The notes: generated by a model not told the origin, from the letters alone. Counted from the first letter of the stretch, positions 1 through 9,131 are shown. The stretch is DNA of 58,986 nt from Akkermansiaceae bacterium UBA5020 (GCA_002396885.1 DGXY01000046.1:53954-112939); one strand, 5' to 3'. Translations and numbers: made by a program.

Positions 1-73
1 GAAGAGGGTATTGAGGGTTTGCATGGGAGATGGATGGTTGGTTCTGGACACTCGGGGGGCGGGCAAGCGCGGC

Positions 74-475
74 TCAATTCGCGGCTCCGGTGGTTGCGTT
101 CGCGGAGGTGGACGAACTCAGTTCCTTCGCGCGTTTCAAGTGCGCTTGAAGAAAAGGAAGGGTTTTGATTTCCCGTCTCCTCAGCCCGCTGTCTGTGATG
201 ATCGGGGAAGCGTCTTCGAAGTGCTTCACTGACTCCGCGTCGGGCGCTTTCTTCGGGCCGAGTTCCGCCAATTTCACGAAGGCGGCACCGACGGCCGATC
301 CCGCCCTGATGAATGCTTCCTCCGCCGGAGTCGTCTCGGGGCGTTCGTCCGCGGCCGAGGCATTCTGAGCCAGAAAGGGGAGTGCTCCGAAGGTCAGGAT
401 GGCCGTCGGGAGAAAGGTGAACGGTGAAGATTCCTCCCGATGGTGGGCTGCGTGGGAGTGGCGCTCGATTCTCAT
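74..475 (-). CDS. Small exported protein of unknown function
   Basis: Encodes about 133 residues. I chose the ATG at 475 rather than an upstream one at 511, because the shorter form begins MRIERHSH and then has a hydrophobic stretch (TAILTFGALPFLA) ending in ASAADE, which looks like a signal peptide with an Ala-x-Ala cleavage site. The mature part is acidic then basic, with no cysteines and no motif I recognise. It stands alone, upstream of nothing obvious on its strand. I cannot assign a function. The main doubt is whether it is a real gene, and the signal peptide supports that it is. Confidence 0.55.
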   Translation of the reverse strand: MRIERHSHAAHHREESSPFTFLPTAILTFGALPFLAQNASAADERPETTPAEEAFIRAGSAVGAAFVKLAELGPKKAPDAESVKHFEDASPIITDSGLRRREIKTLPFLQAHLKRAKELSSSTSANATTGAAN

Positions 476-665
476 CGATGGCACAGTAGGTCCCCGCTGA
501 GAGCCTCTCAATGGGGGGCAACCCTACCGTTATGCCGGTCGCTAGGCCTCATCCGATCACGGGACCGTGAGACAAGCATCGCCACGACTGAGCCGACCGT
601 CGATTCGTTAATCCTGTCGTATCGCTGCCGGTTTCAGGGACGACGGAATGTTCGGAGCGCTGCTC

Positions 666-1163
666 TCAGCGCTTCCTGCGGTTGCTCTCGCCACCGCCGC
701 CGTTTCTTGGTTTTTGCGGGGCATTGCCGCCACGCGGGGGCGGGGCAGGATAGACCCCGGCACGGGGATTGTAGTAGATGGGTTCTGGCCCGCTCCCACC
801 GCGCCCGCTTGAAGGCTTGGAGTTGGCGTTGCCACGGCCTTGGTTGGGGCGTGGTGCTGCCGCGGAGCCGCCGCCTTCACGAGGGTAGTGGTAGGGTCCG
901 CCCCCATAGGAACCGCCACGATTGGGGTAAGCGTAGCGTCCGTTGTAGGCATATCTCCCGCTGTAGCGGGGATCGTGGAAGTTGTAATATTGGTTCCGGT
1001 AGTAGTAGCCGGTCGTGTAACTAACGGCTGGCGGGCCGTAGTAGCCGCCGTAGTAACCGCCGCGATACCCTTGATAATGCGGATCCGAATAGCAGGACGA
1101 AAAAAACGTGGCCGCGAAGAAAAGGCCAAGGATGAGGGCGAGGCGAAGGCAAAGGGTTTTCAC
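666..1163 (-). CDS. Gly/Tyr-rich lipoprotein
   Basis: 165 residues starting MKTLCLRLALILGLFFAATFF, followed by SSCYS, a lipobox-like segment with the lipidation cysteine near residue 24. The rest is low complexity: repeated GGYYG, YYRNQYYNFHD and RYAYNGRYAYP segments, then a Pro/Gly/Asn/Arg-rich tail ending NRRKR. The predicted location is anchored to a membrane facing the periplasm. Tyr/Gly-rich lipoproteins of this kind are seen in Gram-negative bacteria but have no common function. Other frames here also give long reading frames, but only this one has a lipoprotein signal. Confidence 0.6.
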   Translation of the reverse strand: MKTLCLRLALILGLFFAATFFSSCYSDPHYQGYRGGYYGGYYGPPAVSYTTGYYYRNQYYNFHDPRYSGRYAYNGRYAYPNRGGSYGGGPYHYPREGGGSAAAPRPNQGRGNANSKPSSGRGGSGPEPIYYNPRAGVYPAPPPRGGNAPQKPRNGGGGESNRRKR

Positions 1164-1194
1164 GGCTCAACGAAACCAAAAAAACAGCGCTTCT

Positions 1195-3513
1195 TCAATC
1201 TCTCTTTTGAGCCACTTTGCCCGAATCCCCGGAATCGGGCGAGTGGGTGGCGAGACGCTTTTCGTTGATGCGCAGGAGTAATTCCGCTGTGGCCCGGGCG
1301 TCGCAAAGGGCTCGGTGGTGAGACTCGAGGGGAATTCCGAAGTGGGCGGAAAGAGCACCGAGACCGTAGGACGCCAGTCCGGGAAAATGCCGCTTCATCT
1401 CCACGACGGTGCAGAGGACAGGCCCGGCGAGATGGATGCCGACCCGGTCGAACTCCGCCTTGAGAAAGCCATGATCGAATTTCGCGCGGTGGGCGACAAA
1501 CACGGCCTCTCCGATGAAGGCCCGGAGTTCCGCGGCGATCGCGGCGAATTCGGGTGCCGTCGCGACCATTTCATCCGTGATCCCGGTGAGTTTGACGATG
1601 AAAGGGGGGATGCGACGTCCGGGCTTCACGAGGCTCGTCCACTCCTCGACGATGCGACCGTCGCGCACCTTCACCGCTCCGATTTCAGTGATGCGGTTCG
1701 AAGAGGGATCGCCGCCGGTGGTCTCGAGATCGACGACGACGTATTCCTGCCCCGCATCGAAGGTCCAGCGGACATTGGCGAGGCTGACCTCGAATCCCGC
1801 GCGGCTCAGGCGCTCGATCTGGACCATCTGCTGACGCCGGATCTGGTCTCCCTCCGTCTTGATCTCGAGGAAGCGCGGTTCCCCGTTTTCGAAAATGATG
1901 AGATCGGGAAAACCGCTTCGATTCTGACAATGATCCCGGGCCATTGCTTCGAGGATCACGGCGAGGCCGCCGCGCGGCGCTTTCGCGACGAGAGCGCGGG
2001 TGAAGGCATAGAGCGCCTCATCCCAGGCGACGACGGAGTTGGGTTCGCCTCGATGCGAGGTCCAGATGGCATCGAGATGAGCGAGGGCGGCCTCGGGATC
2101 GTCAAGGAGCGCGAAGCGTTCGAGAAGACTCTGGCGATGACGTTCGAAAAAAGTGCCCGTGGCGAGATCCTGCGGCGTGAAGTCGAAGGGATCGTGGAGC
2201 GAGGCGAGCTCTGATCCGAAGAGGAGATCCCAGAAGAGCAAGCCGAAAAGCTGGAGCCAGATCCGGTTCTCGGAGTGGATGGCCTCGGCTCCGTCGCGAC
2301 GGAGCCGGGCCACGGCGGCGGCCTCAGGACGGTCGCGCCCCGATTCGTCGAGAAGGAGGATCGGAGCGGAGCGGAGAAAGGCGGTGAGGCGCCCTTGTTT
2401 TTTCTTTTGGAATTTCCGCTCGAGAAAATCCTCCGCGAAGAGCAACTCGGCATCGCAGGAGGGATCGTCGATAAGCCTTCGCAAAAGGGCCTCGGCCTCG
2501 TCGCGTCGGTCGGCGTTCAAAAGAAGGCGCACGGTGCGCTCGGTCGAGGGGTATTGATCCGACCGCTGGTAGGTGTCGAGGGCTTCTTCGGGAGAGCCAT
2601 CGCGCTCGAGGAGGCGGCCAAGGCGATGGAGGGCGCGGTGGCGCAGCGTCCCGGGCTCGGCCTCGTCGACCACGGGCCAGGCCTCGACCCCGGAATAAAG
2701 CACCAGGGGTTTTCCAGCTTCCGCCGCTTCGAGGAGATCGAGCATTTGAGAGTAGAAAAAACACGCCCGGGCGGCCTCTCCCGAATTGAAGCGGGGCTGG
2801 AAATCCGTGCGGAAGGGGGCGGTGCGCACCCGGCCGAGGTCGCGCAGGGCGAAGGTCGTGAGATCGCGATGGACGCTGCCGAAATAGAGGTAAAGCAGGT
2901 AGGCGACTTCCTCCTCGCGGTCCTGCGCGAGATAGCGTGTGCGGGTTTCCTGGGGAAAAGCTTCCTCGAAGGAGAGCGTGGCGAGGGCGTGACGGATCAG
3001 GGCCTGCTTTTTCGCCGAGGAATAGCGGAACGTTTCGTCGCCGGATCCCTCTCGCCGGGACCGCAGGCGCGCGACGAGATCGGTGCGCGGGGCGAGGGCG
3101 AGGAGCGCAGCGAAGTCGACGGCGACGGGATGCGAGAGAAACTCATGTGCGAGCAGTTCGGCGATCGCGGCATCGAGATCGATTTCCTTATACCGCAAAT
3201 GATCCCGGTGGAAGAGCCGGCCGCGCCGGTTCGCGATCCTGACATACAGACAACGCGCACCTTCGGAGAGGGTGCGATAGCCTGCGAGGAAGTCGCGGTG
3301 CCGGTCCTCGAGAGCGTGATCGTAGCGGGCCGCGACAAAGGCCAGCATCTCCTCGAAATGATCGAGGTAGTAGCGTGCGGGGAGTTCGGGTGGAGGAGGT
3401 TTGCTCAAGGGGAGGAACTCTTCCATGTTCACGAGAACATTTCCAGCTCGGATCTCGGGGAGGATGAATTTCGAGGGCGGGGTCGATTCGGTCTTGTCGG
3501 AAGGGAGATTCAT
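1195..3513 (-). CDS. FAN1-type VRR-NUC nuclease fused to DEDDh exonuclease
   Basis: 772 residues. The N-terminus (about 45-130, with YYLDHFEEMLAFV and CLYVRIANRRGRLFHRDHL) matches the opening of bacterial FAN1, a structure-specific nuclease for branched and cross-linked DNA. A TPR-like helical middle follows. The VRR-NUC domain (about 470-578) shows the active site: SENRIWLQLF glutamate, GFPDL aspartate, EIK glutamate and lysine, and a following QQ. From about residue 579 a complete DnaQ-like exonuclease is attached: VVVDLETTG (Exo I), AHRAKFDHGFL (Exo II) and SHHRALCDARAT (Exo III). Usual FAN1 proteins lack this second nuclease. Likely role: cytoplasmic DNA repair with incision and 3'-5' trimming in one chain. 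It diverges from the next gene across only 20 bases. Confidence 0.88.
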   Translation of the reverse strand: MNLPSDKTESTPPSKFILPEIRAGNVLVNMEEFLPLSKPPPPELPARYYLDHFEEMLAFVAARYDHALEDRHRDFLAGYRTLSEGARCLYVRIANRRGRLFHRDHLRYKEIDLDAAIAELLAHEFLSHPVAVDFAALLALAPRTDLVARLRSRREGSGDETFRYSSAKKQALIRHALATLSFEEAFPQETRTRYLAQDREEEVAYLLYLYFGSVHRDLTTFALRDLGRVRTAPFRTDFQPRFNSGEAARACFFYSQMLDLLEAAEAGKPLVLYSGVEAWPVVDEAEPGTLRHRALHRLGRLLERDGSPEEALDTYQRSDQYPSTERTVRLLLNADRRDEAEALLRRLIDDPSCDAELLFAEDFLERKFQKKKQGRLTAFLRSAPILLLDESGRDRPEAAAVARLRRDGAEAIHSENRIWLQLFGLLFWDLLFGSELASLHDPFDFTPQDLATGTFFERHRQSLLERFALLDDPEAALAHLDAIWTSHRGEPNSVVAWDEALYAFTRALVAKAPRGGLAVILEAMARDHCQNRSGFPDLIIFENGEPRFLEIKTEGDQIRRQQMVQIERLSRAGFEVSLANVRWTFDAGQEYVVVDLETTGGDPSSNRITEIGAVKVRDGRIVEEWTSLVKPGRRIPPFIVKLTGITDEMVATAPEFAAIAAELRAFIGEAVFVAHRAKFDHGFLKAEFDRVGIHLAGPVLCTVVEMKRHFPGLASYGLGALSAHFGIPLESHHRALCDARATAELLLRINEKRLATHSPDSGDSGKVAQKRD

Positions 3514-3533
3514 CCCTTATCCTCCCGTCACCC

Positions 3534-4238
3534 ATGAACTCCGCCTACGGTAATCCCTACACTGTCGCCGCCGCCGCTCCCACCGAGCGCGCCACTTTCA
3601 TCCGCCAGACTTACCTGCACCTTGGTTTCGCCATCCTCGCTTTCATTGGGGTGGAGTGGTTTTTGCTGAACCACAGCATCGGGGAGACCCTCATTGGCCT
3701 GATGCTGGGCACGAAATACAGCTGGCTCGTCGTCCTCGGTCTTTTCATGGGCGTCTCGATGCTGGCCGAGCGGCTCGCGGTTTCGGATGTTTCCAAGGGT
3801 GTGCAATACGCCGGCTTGGGTCTGTTTGTCGTGGCCGAGGCCATCGTCTTCCTGCCGCTCCTTTACATGGCCGCGTTCCAATCGGGGGATCCCCAGGTGA
3901 TCCTCAAGGCCGGCGTCACGACCGGCTTCGTCTTCGGCGGACTCACCTTCGCGGCCTTCGCCACGGGCAAGGATTTCTCCTTCCTCCGCGGTTTCCTCAT
4001 GGTGGGTGGCTTCATCGCCCTCGGCATCATCGTTGTCTCGATGATCTTCGGCTTCAACCTCGGCACCCTCTTCGCCGGAGCGATGGCCCTTTTTGCGGCG
4101 GTCTCGATCCTCTACAACACCTCGAACATCATCCACCACTACCGCACTGACCAGTATGTCTCGGCGTCGCTGTCTTTGTTCGCGAGCGTGGCCCTGCTCT
4201 TCTGGTACATCCTCCGGATCTTCATGAACCGGGATTGA
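3534..4238 (+). CDS. Bax inhibitor-1 / YccA family membrane protein
   Basis: 234 residues, almost entirely membrane segments. After a short soluble N-terminus (ERATFIRQTYLHLG) there are about seven hydrophobic helices, and the last ends FWYILRIFMNRD, the typical end of this family. The family (E. coli YccA/YbhL, human TMBIM) comprises inner-membrane proteins linked to calcium leak and regulation of membrane proteases; the exact role here is unknown. The length matches the family. The start is the first ATG after the divergent nuclease gene, so its promoter must lie in or very near that gene. A strong terminator follows 31 bases after the stop. Confidence 0.9.
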   Translation: MNSAYGNPYTVAAAAPTERATFIRQTYLHLGFAILAFIGVEWFLLNHSIGETLIGLMLGTKYSWLVVLGLFMGVSMLAERLAVSDVSKGVQYAGLGLFVVAEAIVFLPLLYMAAFQSGDPQVILKAGVTTGFVFGGLTFAAFATGKDFSFLRGFLMVGGFIALGIIVVSMIFGFNLGTLFAGAMALFAAVSILYNTSNIIHHYRTDQYVSASLSLFASVALLFWYILRIFMNRD

Positions 4239-4269
4239 GACGCTTTCCGATAAGGGAAATCTTTTGGTG

Positions 4270-4302
4270 GGTCCCGGGGAATTGCCCGGGACCTTTTTTT
4301 TT
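4270..4302 (+). terminator. Rho-independent terminator after the BI-1 gene
   Basis: A perfect 9-bp GC-rich stem (GGTCCCGGG at 4270-4278, CCCGGGACC at 4285-4293) with a 6-base loop is followed directly by nine T residues at 4294-4302. It lies 31 bases past the stop of the Bax-inhibitor gene and before the Gfo/Idh/MocA start, so it separates the two transcripts. Confidence 0.93.
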
Positions 4303-4392
4303 GTATACGGGTGTGGAGAAATTCGCCGCAACTGCGGGAATTCTTCGGGATTGCCCTCGGGCCGGGATTTTCGTAGTTTCGGGCTCTATCTC

Positions 4393-5892
4393 ATGAACAC
4401 CCCGACTCAACCCACCACGATCGACCGCCGCAAAGTCCTCAAATACGGAGCAGGATTCGGTCTCGCCCTTGCCTGGCCCAACTCCCGCGTCCTCGGTGCC
4501 AACGAAGACATCCGCATCGGCGTGATCGGGGTGAACGGCCGCGGTCAGTCCCACATCAGCGCCTTCACCGGAATGAAGGGAGTGCGTCTCACCGCGATGT
4601 GCGACATCGATCCCGCCGTCCTCGATGCCCGCGTCAACGCTGCCGCCGACAAGCAGAAGATCGAGGTGAAGGGCTACGCAGACATGCGCGAGATGTTTGA
4701 GAAAGGCGACATCGACGCGATGTCCACGGCGACGCCGAACCACTGGCACACCCTCGCCGGCGTCTGGGCGATCCAGGCGGGTAAGGATGCCTACGTCGAA
4801 AAGCCGATTTCCCACAACGTCTGGGAAGGACGCCAACTCGTGAAACTCGCCCGCAAGGAAGGGAAGATTTGTCAGGGCGGCACCCAGAGCCGTTCCCTCG
4901 GCTCGATCCAAGCTGCGGTGAAGTTTGTCCAGGACGGCAAGCTCGGCAAAATCAAGTTCGTGAAGGGCATGTGCTACAAGGCCCGCCAGTCCATCGGGCA
5001 AGGTGGCAATGGAACGATTCCGGAGGGAGTGAATTACGATCTCTGGTGTGGTCCCGCCGAGCTCGAGTCGCCCCTGCGCCGGAAAAAATTCCACTACGAT
5101 TGGCACTGGTTCTACGCCTATGGCAACGGCGACATGGGCAACCAGGGCATTCACCAGATGGACGTGGCCCGGTGGTATCTCGGTGAAAATACGATCGCCC
5201 CCCGCACCATGAGCATCGGCGGCCGCCTCGGCTACGACGATGACGGCGAGACGCCGAACACCCAGGTGGTCTATCACGACTACGACTCGGCTCCTCTCAT
5301 TTTCGAAACCCGTGGCCTGCCCAAGAGCAAGGAAGCGCAGAAGGATTGGGGCAAGAGCATGGAATCGCCCGATGAATTCGAAGGCATGAGCGGCGTCTCC
5401 GTCGTCGTCGCCTGCGAGGGTGGCTTCGTCTTCACCGACGCCGGCGGCAAGGTGAAGATCAAGGATCTCGACGGCAAGGAAATGCCCGCGCCCGAGGCTT
5501 TCAAGACTGAAGACATCTTCGAGAATTTCATCACCGCGGTGAAGAGCCGCAAAGTCGAGGAGCAATACGCCGACTGCGAGGAGACGCACCTTTCCAGCGC
5601 CCTTTGCCACACCGGGCTCATTTCGCACCGCCTCGGCGCGGCCCTGAAGAAGGAAGAGGTCCTCGAGAAGATCAAGGACGACGCCCTCCTCACCGAGCGC
5701 TTCGGCTCCATGGCTGACCACCTCGGCCGCAACGGTGTGGACCTTGCGAAGGAAAGCATCGTTCTTGGCCCCATGCTGAAGTTCAATCCGGCGACGGAGT
5801 GGGCCGAAGGCAACGGCGAACTCGACACGCCCGCGAACCAACTCGCCACCCGCGAGTATCGCGCGCCCTACACCGTGCCCGAGGTGCTCTGA
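4393..5892 (+). CDS. Gfo/Idh/MocA family oxidoreductase, Tat-exported
   Basis: 499 residues from the ATG at 4393; an in-frame upstream ATG at 4264 would run through the terminator and is rejected. The N-terminus has a twin-arginine signal (DRRKVLKYGAGFGLALAW), so the folded NAD(P)-binding protein is probably exported. The Rossmann domain starts IRIGVIGVNGRGQSH, and the family motif EKPISHN is present near residue 136. The C-terminal alpha/beta domain carries the usual HYDWHWF and MGNQGIHQMDVARWYL segments. Tat-borne members are highly expanded in Verrucomicrobia and Planctomycetes and act on sugars or cyclitols; the substrate cannot be told from sequence. Confidence 0.92.
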   Translation: MNTPTQPTTIDRRKVLKYGAGFGLALAWPNSRVLGANEDIRIGVIGVNGRGQSHISAFTGMKGVRLTAMCDIDPAVLDARVNAAADKQKIEVKGYADMREMFEKGDIDAMSTATPNHWHTLAGVWAIQAGKDAYVEKPISHNVWEGRQLVKLARKEGKICQGGTQSRSLGSIQAAVKFVQDGKLGKIKFVKGMCYKARQSIGQGGNGTIPEGVNYDLWCGPAELESPLRRKKFHYDWHWFYAYGNGDMGNQGIHQMDVARWYLGENTIAPRTMSIGGRLGYDDDGETPNTQVVYHDYDSAPLIFETRGLPKSKEAQKDWGKSMESPDEFEGMSGVSVVVACEGGFVFTDAGGKVKIKDLDGKEMPAPEAFKTEDIFENFITAVKSRKVEEQYADCEETHLSSALCHTGLISHRLGAALKKEEVLEKIKDDALLTERFGSMADHLGRNGVDLAKESIVLGPMLKFNPATEWAEGNGELDTPANQLATREYRAPYTVPEVL

Positions 5893-5936
5893 TCCCTCTT
5901 GCCGGAAGACGGTGAATTCTGCTACGCTCGGACCTG

Positions 5937-6383
5937 ATGAAAATCGGGTACCGGGCGTGGTTGTTTTTGGGAGTCCTTTCGTTCGGACTCGTCGCCCCCG
6001 TGCGCGCCCAGATCGCCGTGCCGCCCAATCCCGGCAAGGTGACGAAACGCAGCCTCGGCGAGAACGGCGGATCTGGCGCCAGCACCGGGGCCTCAGCGGT
6101 GACGCCGCAGTCGCGCACTGTGGTGGTGCAACACCTCGCGGTGACGCCGGTCGAGGCCTGGGCGAATCTCGAGGGCAAGACGATGCAGGCCCGTCTCCTC
6201 GCGTTTTCGGCTCCGGCTGAGGGCGAGACCGGTCCTGTCGAAATCATCCGCGAGGGAAAGGTTCGGTTTCTCGTGAGCGGACGAAGAGAGCCCGTCAGTT
6301 ATCCGCTCGAACAACTTGGCGAAGCGGAGCGGACCAAGATCGCCGCGATCGCGAAGGCCGCGGCGCAGGGGTCGCCGAAATAG
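5937..6383 (+). CDS. Small exported protein with SHD1-like module
   Basis: 148 residues with a signal peptide (MKIGYRAWLFLGVLSFGLV, then APVRAQ). After a Gly/Ser/Thr-rich linker the C-terminal 70 residues read WANLEGKTMQARLLAF ... VRFLVSGRREPVSYPLEQLGEAE. This resembles the SHD1-like modules (aromatic, G-K-x-hydrophobic-A, then a charged strand and Pro-Leu-x-x-Leu) common in exported proteins of Planctomycetes and Verrucomicrobia. That assignment is by eye and tentative. It follows the oxidoreductase by 44 bases on the same strand. Function unknown, probably protein-protein contact in the periplasm. Confidence 0.6.
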   Translation: MKIGYRAWLFLGVLSFGLVAPVRAQIAVPPNPGKVTKRSLGENGGSGASTGASAVTPQSRTVVVQHLAVTPVEAWANLEGKTMQARLLAFSAPAEGETGPVEIIREGKVRFLVSGRREPVSYPLEQLGEAERTKIAAIAKAAAQGSPK

Positions 6384-6399
6384 GCGAGTCCGCGTCGTG

Positions 6400-6966
6400 T
6401 CACTCCGTTGCGGGATCGCCCCCGAGGACCAGCCTCGCGGATTCGGTCACGCCGTAGCAGGTTTCCTCCATCGTGAGGTGATCGGTCGTGATCGAGAGAT
6501 CGGCGCAAGCCTCGTAGAGCGGCTTCCGCAACTCAAGGAGATCGCGGATCGTCTGGAGCGGATCGGCGGTTTTGAGGAGGGGACGATTGCGATTGCGCCG
6601 GACGCGCTCAAAGATGATCTCGGGCGATGTCTTTAGCCAGATCACATAGCCGGCTTCGTGGAGGAGGGGGTGATTCTCCGCCCGCGTCACGATGCCGCCA
6701 CCTGTCGAGATGACCTGTCCGGAGCCCTCGGCGCACTGGCGCAACACGCCCGTCTCAAGCCCGCGGAAGTAGTCTTCGCCCGATTCCTCGAAGATCTTCG
6801 GGATGGGTTTCCCGGTCTGTTTCACGACGAGTTTGTCCGTATCGACAAAACGAAAGCCGAGGCTGCGCGCGACGTGTTGGCCCACGGTCGTCTTGCCCGT
6901 GCCCATGAAGCCGATCAAAATGAGATTGCGGGCGCGTTTTCCTGACGTATTCACTGCTCGCAGCAT
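6400..6966 (-). CDS. aroK: Shikimate kinase
   Basis: 188 residues. Phosphorylates shikimate with ATP in the chorismate pathway, in the cytosol. The Walker A motif GFMGTGKTT is near residue 19, followed by the shikimate-binding FVDTDKLV, the EDYFRGLE segment with its substrate-contacting arginine, VISTGGGIV, and the lid arginine in RNRNRPLL. Length and motif order are typical. A second start lies seven codons inside, which does not matter for function. It is divergent from the Sua5 gene across 42 bases and converges with the small exported protein. Confidence 0.95.
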   Translation of the reverse strand: MLRAVNTSGKRARNLILIGFMGTGKTTVGQHVARSLGFRFVDTDKLVVKQTGKPIPKIFEESGEDYFRGLETGVLRQCAEGSGQVISTGGGIVTRAENHPLLHEAGYVIWLKTSPEIIFERVRRNRNRPLLKTADPLQTIRDLLELRKPLYEACADLSITTDHLTMEETCYGVTESARLVLGGDPATE

Positions 6967-7008
6967 AGCGCGATCCGCGCCGCTGCCAAAGCAGAATCCC
7001 CCCTTTTC

Positions 7009-8052
7009 ATGGAGACCGAAATCGCCCTCACCGACAACGAGCTGAACACGCGCGAGACCGTCAATCGGGCCGTGGCCCTACTGCGGGGCGGCGAGATCGT
7101 GGCCCTGCCGACCGAAACGGTCTACGGACTCGGGGCCGATGCCTTGAATCCCGCCGCCGTGGCGAAGATTTTCGAAGCGAAGGAACGTCCCCATTTCGAT
7201 CCCCTCATCGTCCACCTGCCGAACAAAACGATGCTGCGCGACGTCGCCGAAATACCCGACGACATCGCCAAGACCGTGATCCAGCTCGTCGAGACCTTTT
7301 GGCCGGGGCCGCTCACGCTCCTGCTGCCGAAAAAGCCCGTCATCCCCGATCTCGTCACTGCCGGGCTGCCCACCGTCGCGGTGAGGCAATGCGAGCACCC
7401 CATTTTTCACCGCATCCTCAAGCACTTTGGGGGACCCGTCGCCGCCCCGAGTGCGAATCGCTTCGGGGCGCTCAGTCCCACCTCGGCCGCACTCGTCTTC
7501 GACCAGCTCGACGGTCGCATCCCCCTCATCGTCGACGGCGGCGCTTGTGCCCGCGGGCTCGAGTCGACGATCGTGCGGATCCTGCCGGGATCGCCCAAGC
7601 CTATCATCGAAGTGCTCCGTCCCGGTCCGACCACCGAGGATGATCTGAAGAAATTCGGTAAGGTCGTCTTCGTGAAACGCAACGAGGCCGTCGAGAGCGC
7701 CGCCCCCGAGGCCCCTGGCATGCTCGCGAGACACTATGCCCCGCGCACGCCGCTGCGGCTCCTCGAGAGCCCCGGCGATTTTTCGCCAGAGCCGGGGAAA
7801 CGTTATGCCTTGCTGAGTTATCGAGGCGAGGAAAAGGACGGTTTCCTCGACCTGCACGAATGGGCCGAGGTCGCGGTGATGAGCCCTGGATCGGGCCGTG
7901 TCGCTGAGGCCGGGATTCGCCTTTTCCACCTCATCGGCCAGCTCGACAAGGGCGGCTTCGACGAGATCATCGCCGAGCCTGTGCCCGATCGAGGGGTGGG
8001 AAGAGCGATCCTTGATAAATTGCGCAAGGCTTCGGTGAAGGTGGGTGCTTGA
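7009..8052 (+). CDS. Threonylcarbamoyl-AMP synthase, Sua5 type
   Basis: 347 residues. Makes threonylcarbamoyl-AMP from threonine, bicarbonate and ATP for the t6A37 modification of ANN-decoding tRNAs. The YrdC domain (about 10-210) has EIVALPTETVYGLGADA, the KxR-like pair in AKERPHFDPLIVHL, and the nucleotide loop APSANRFGALSPTSA. The C-terminal Sua5 domain is joined by a linker with PGMLARHYAPRTPL, a hallmark of the long Sua5 form as opposed to short TsaC. Length agrees with Sua5 (about 350). Confidence 0.94.
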   Translation: METEIALTDNELNTRETVNRAVALLRGGEIVALPTETVYGLGADALNPAAVAKIFEAKERPHFDPLIVHLPNKTMLRDVAEIPDDIAKTVIQLVETFWPGPLTLLLPKKPVIPDLVTAGLPTVAVRQCEHPIFHRILKHFGGPVAAPSANRFGALSPTSAALVFDQLDGRIPLIVDGGACARGLESTIVRILPGSPKPIIEVLRPGPTTEDDLKKFGKVVFVKRNEAVESAAPEAPGMLARHYAPRTPLRLLESPGDFSPEPGKRYALLSYRGEEKDGFLDLHEWAEVAVMSPGSGRVAEAGIRLFHLIGQLDKGGFDEIIAEPVPDRGVGRAILDKLRKASVKVGA

Positions 8053-8066
8053 GTCTGGGCCAAACC

Positions 8067-9131
8067 CTAAGTTCCCATCACATCTTTCTGGAGATCCCGC
8101 AGCACCCGCAATTCCCCCCAATCCGCGCCGCGCATGCGTCGGGCTCCGCTGCTACGTTTTTCTCCGAAGCGTTTGCGCAGGGACTGCTCGCGCTCGAAAA
8201 CTGTGTTTACAAACTCCGCCGTGCCCAGCACCGCGCCATCGCAGAAGTAGCGCACTCGGTGACGCAGAGCCTGACGCACCGGCATGGCTCCGCCTTGTTC
8301 GCCCACGGCTTCAACCACCTCGGCCTTGATCCCTCGACGTCCGCACTGGCCTAGCTCCGGATCCCCCGCGACTTCCTGCCCATCCTGGTAGAGAAACATC
8401 CGGTAGCGTGCCGCCGTCCGCCGCCAGTCCTGCTCGAAATCGGGGTCCTGCTCGAAATCGGGGTCCTGCAGAGCCTCGCTGAGCATCAGTCCCAGACCCT
8501 CGCGAGCCCGCTGCGCCCGCCGCCCTCCCCCGACGGCCTCCGCGTAGCCGCACCAGCGGTATTCCTCGGGATTGGAAACGAGACCTGCCCGGATCGGATT
8601 GAGGTCGATGTAGGCTGAGATCGTGAGCAACGCCTGTTCACAGTCCTCGACCAACACGCTCTTATAGCGCCCCTCCCAGAGTGTCCCGGTGCGCTCGAGA
8701 CGTTTGTTCATGTAGAAGGTGATGCGCAGTTTCACCTCCTTCAAGAAATGACCGAGATCGCCGCGTCGCCGTTCGTAGCGGTTGAGGATTTCGCGATGCC
8801 ATCGTTCATCGCCGGCGCCACGGGCGCGTTCCAGTTCCTGCTTCACTCCCTCGACGACCTCCCTCGGATAAAGCAGCGGAAGGACCGCCAGCAAGCCTGC
8901 CTCGTCGAGGGGTGGCAGGGTCTCCCGGTCCGGCACTTCCAGTAGAAGATGGAAGTGATTGGACATGAGGCAGTAGGTGACAATCCTCACCCCGGTGAAG
9001 GCCTCCTGATTTCGGAGGATCTTTCGGAAGATCTCCTTGTCCTTTGCCTGGAAAACCTTGCGACGGTCCACGACACGGGACATGACGTGGTAGAAGGATC
9101 GGCCGATTCCGAGGAGGCGGGCGGTTCTCAT
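8067..9131 (-). CDS. REP-associated tyrosine transposase (RAYT, IS200-like)
   Basis: 354 residues. The Y1 transposase fold is seen at the N-terminus: RSFYHVMSRVVDRRKVF, then YCLMSNHFHLLLEVP (the HUH metal motif), and the catalytic-tyrosine region ISAYIDLNPIRAGLV / YRWCGYAEAVGG. RAYTs act on imperfect palindromes (REP/BIME) and are usually single-copy chromosomal genes rather than true IS elements; no IS terminal repeats are visible. Inside the gene an 18-base direct duplication makes the protein repeat DPDFEQ twice at about 8434-8469. It converges on the Sua5 gene with a 14-base gap. Confidence 0.9.
   Translation of the reverse strand: MRTARLLGIGRSFYHVMSRVVDRRKVFQAKDKEIFRKILRNQEAFTGVRIVTYCLMSNHFHLLLEVPDRETLPPLDEAGLLAVLPLLYPREVVEGVKQELERARGAGDERWHREILNRYERRRGDLGHFLKEVKLRITFYMNKRLERTGTLWEGRYKSVLVEDCEQALLTISAYIDLNPIRAGLVSNPEEYRWCGYAEAVGGGRRAQRAREGLGLMLSEALQDPDFEQDPDFEQDWRRTAARYRMFLYQDGQEVAGDPELGQCGRRGIKAEVVEAVGEQGGAMPVRQALRHRVRYFCDGAVLGTAEFVNTVFEREQSLRKRFGEKRSSGARRMRGADWGELRVLRDLQKDVMGT

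Noticed and set aside
2275..3537. 420-codon open frame on the + strand
   Set aside because: Antisense shadow of the FAN1-type gene, whose motifs are clear; composition is not protein-like.
4264..4392. Upstream start for the first Gfo/Idh/MocA protein
   Set aside because: The extension would be translated from the terminator hairpin and would bury the twin-arginine signal.
8434..8469. Direct duplication in the transposase gene suggesting a frameshift or assembly error
   Set aside because: It is an in-frame 18-base duplication and the protein continues normally on both sides.
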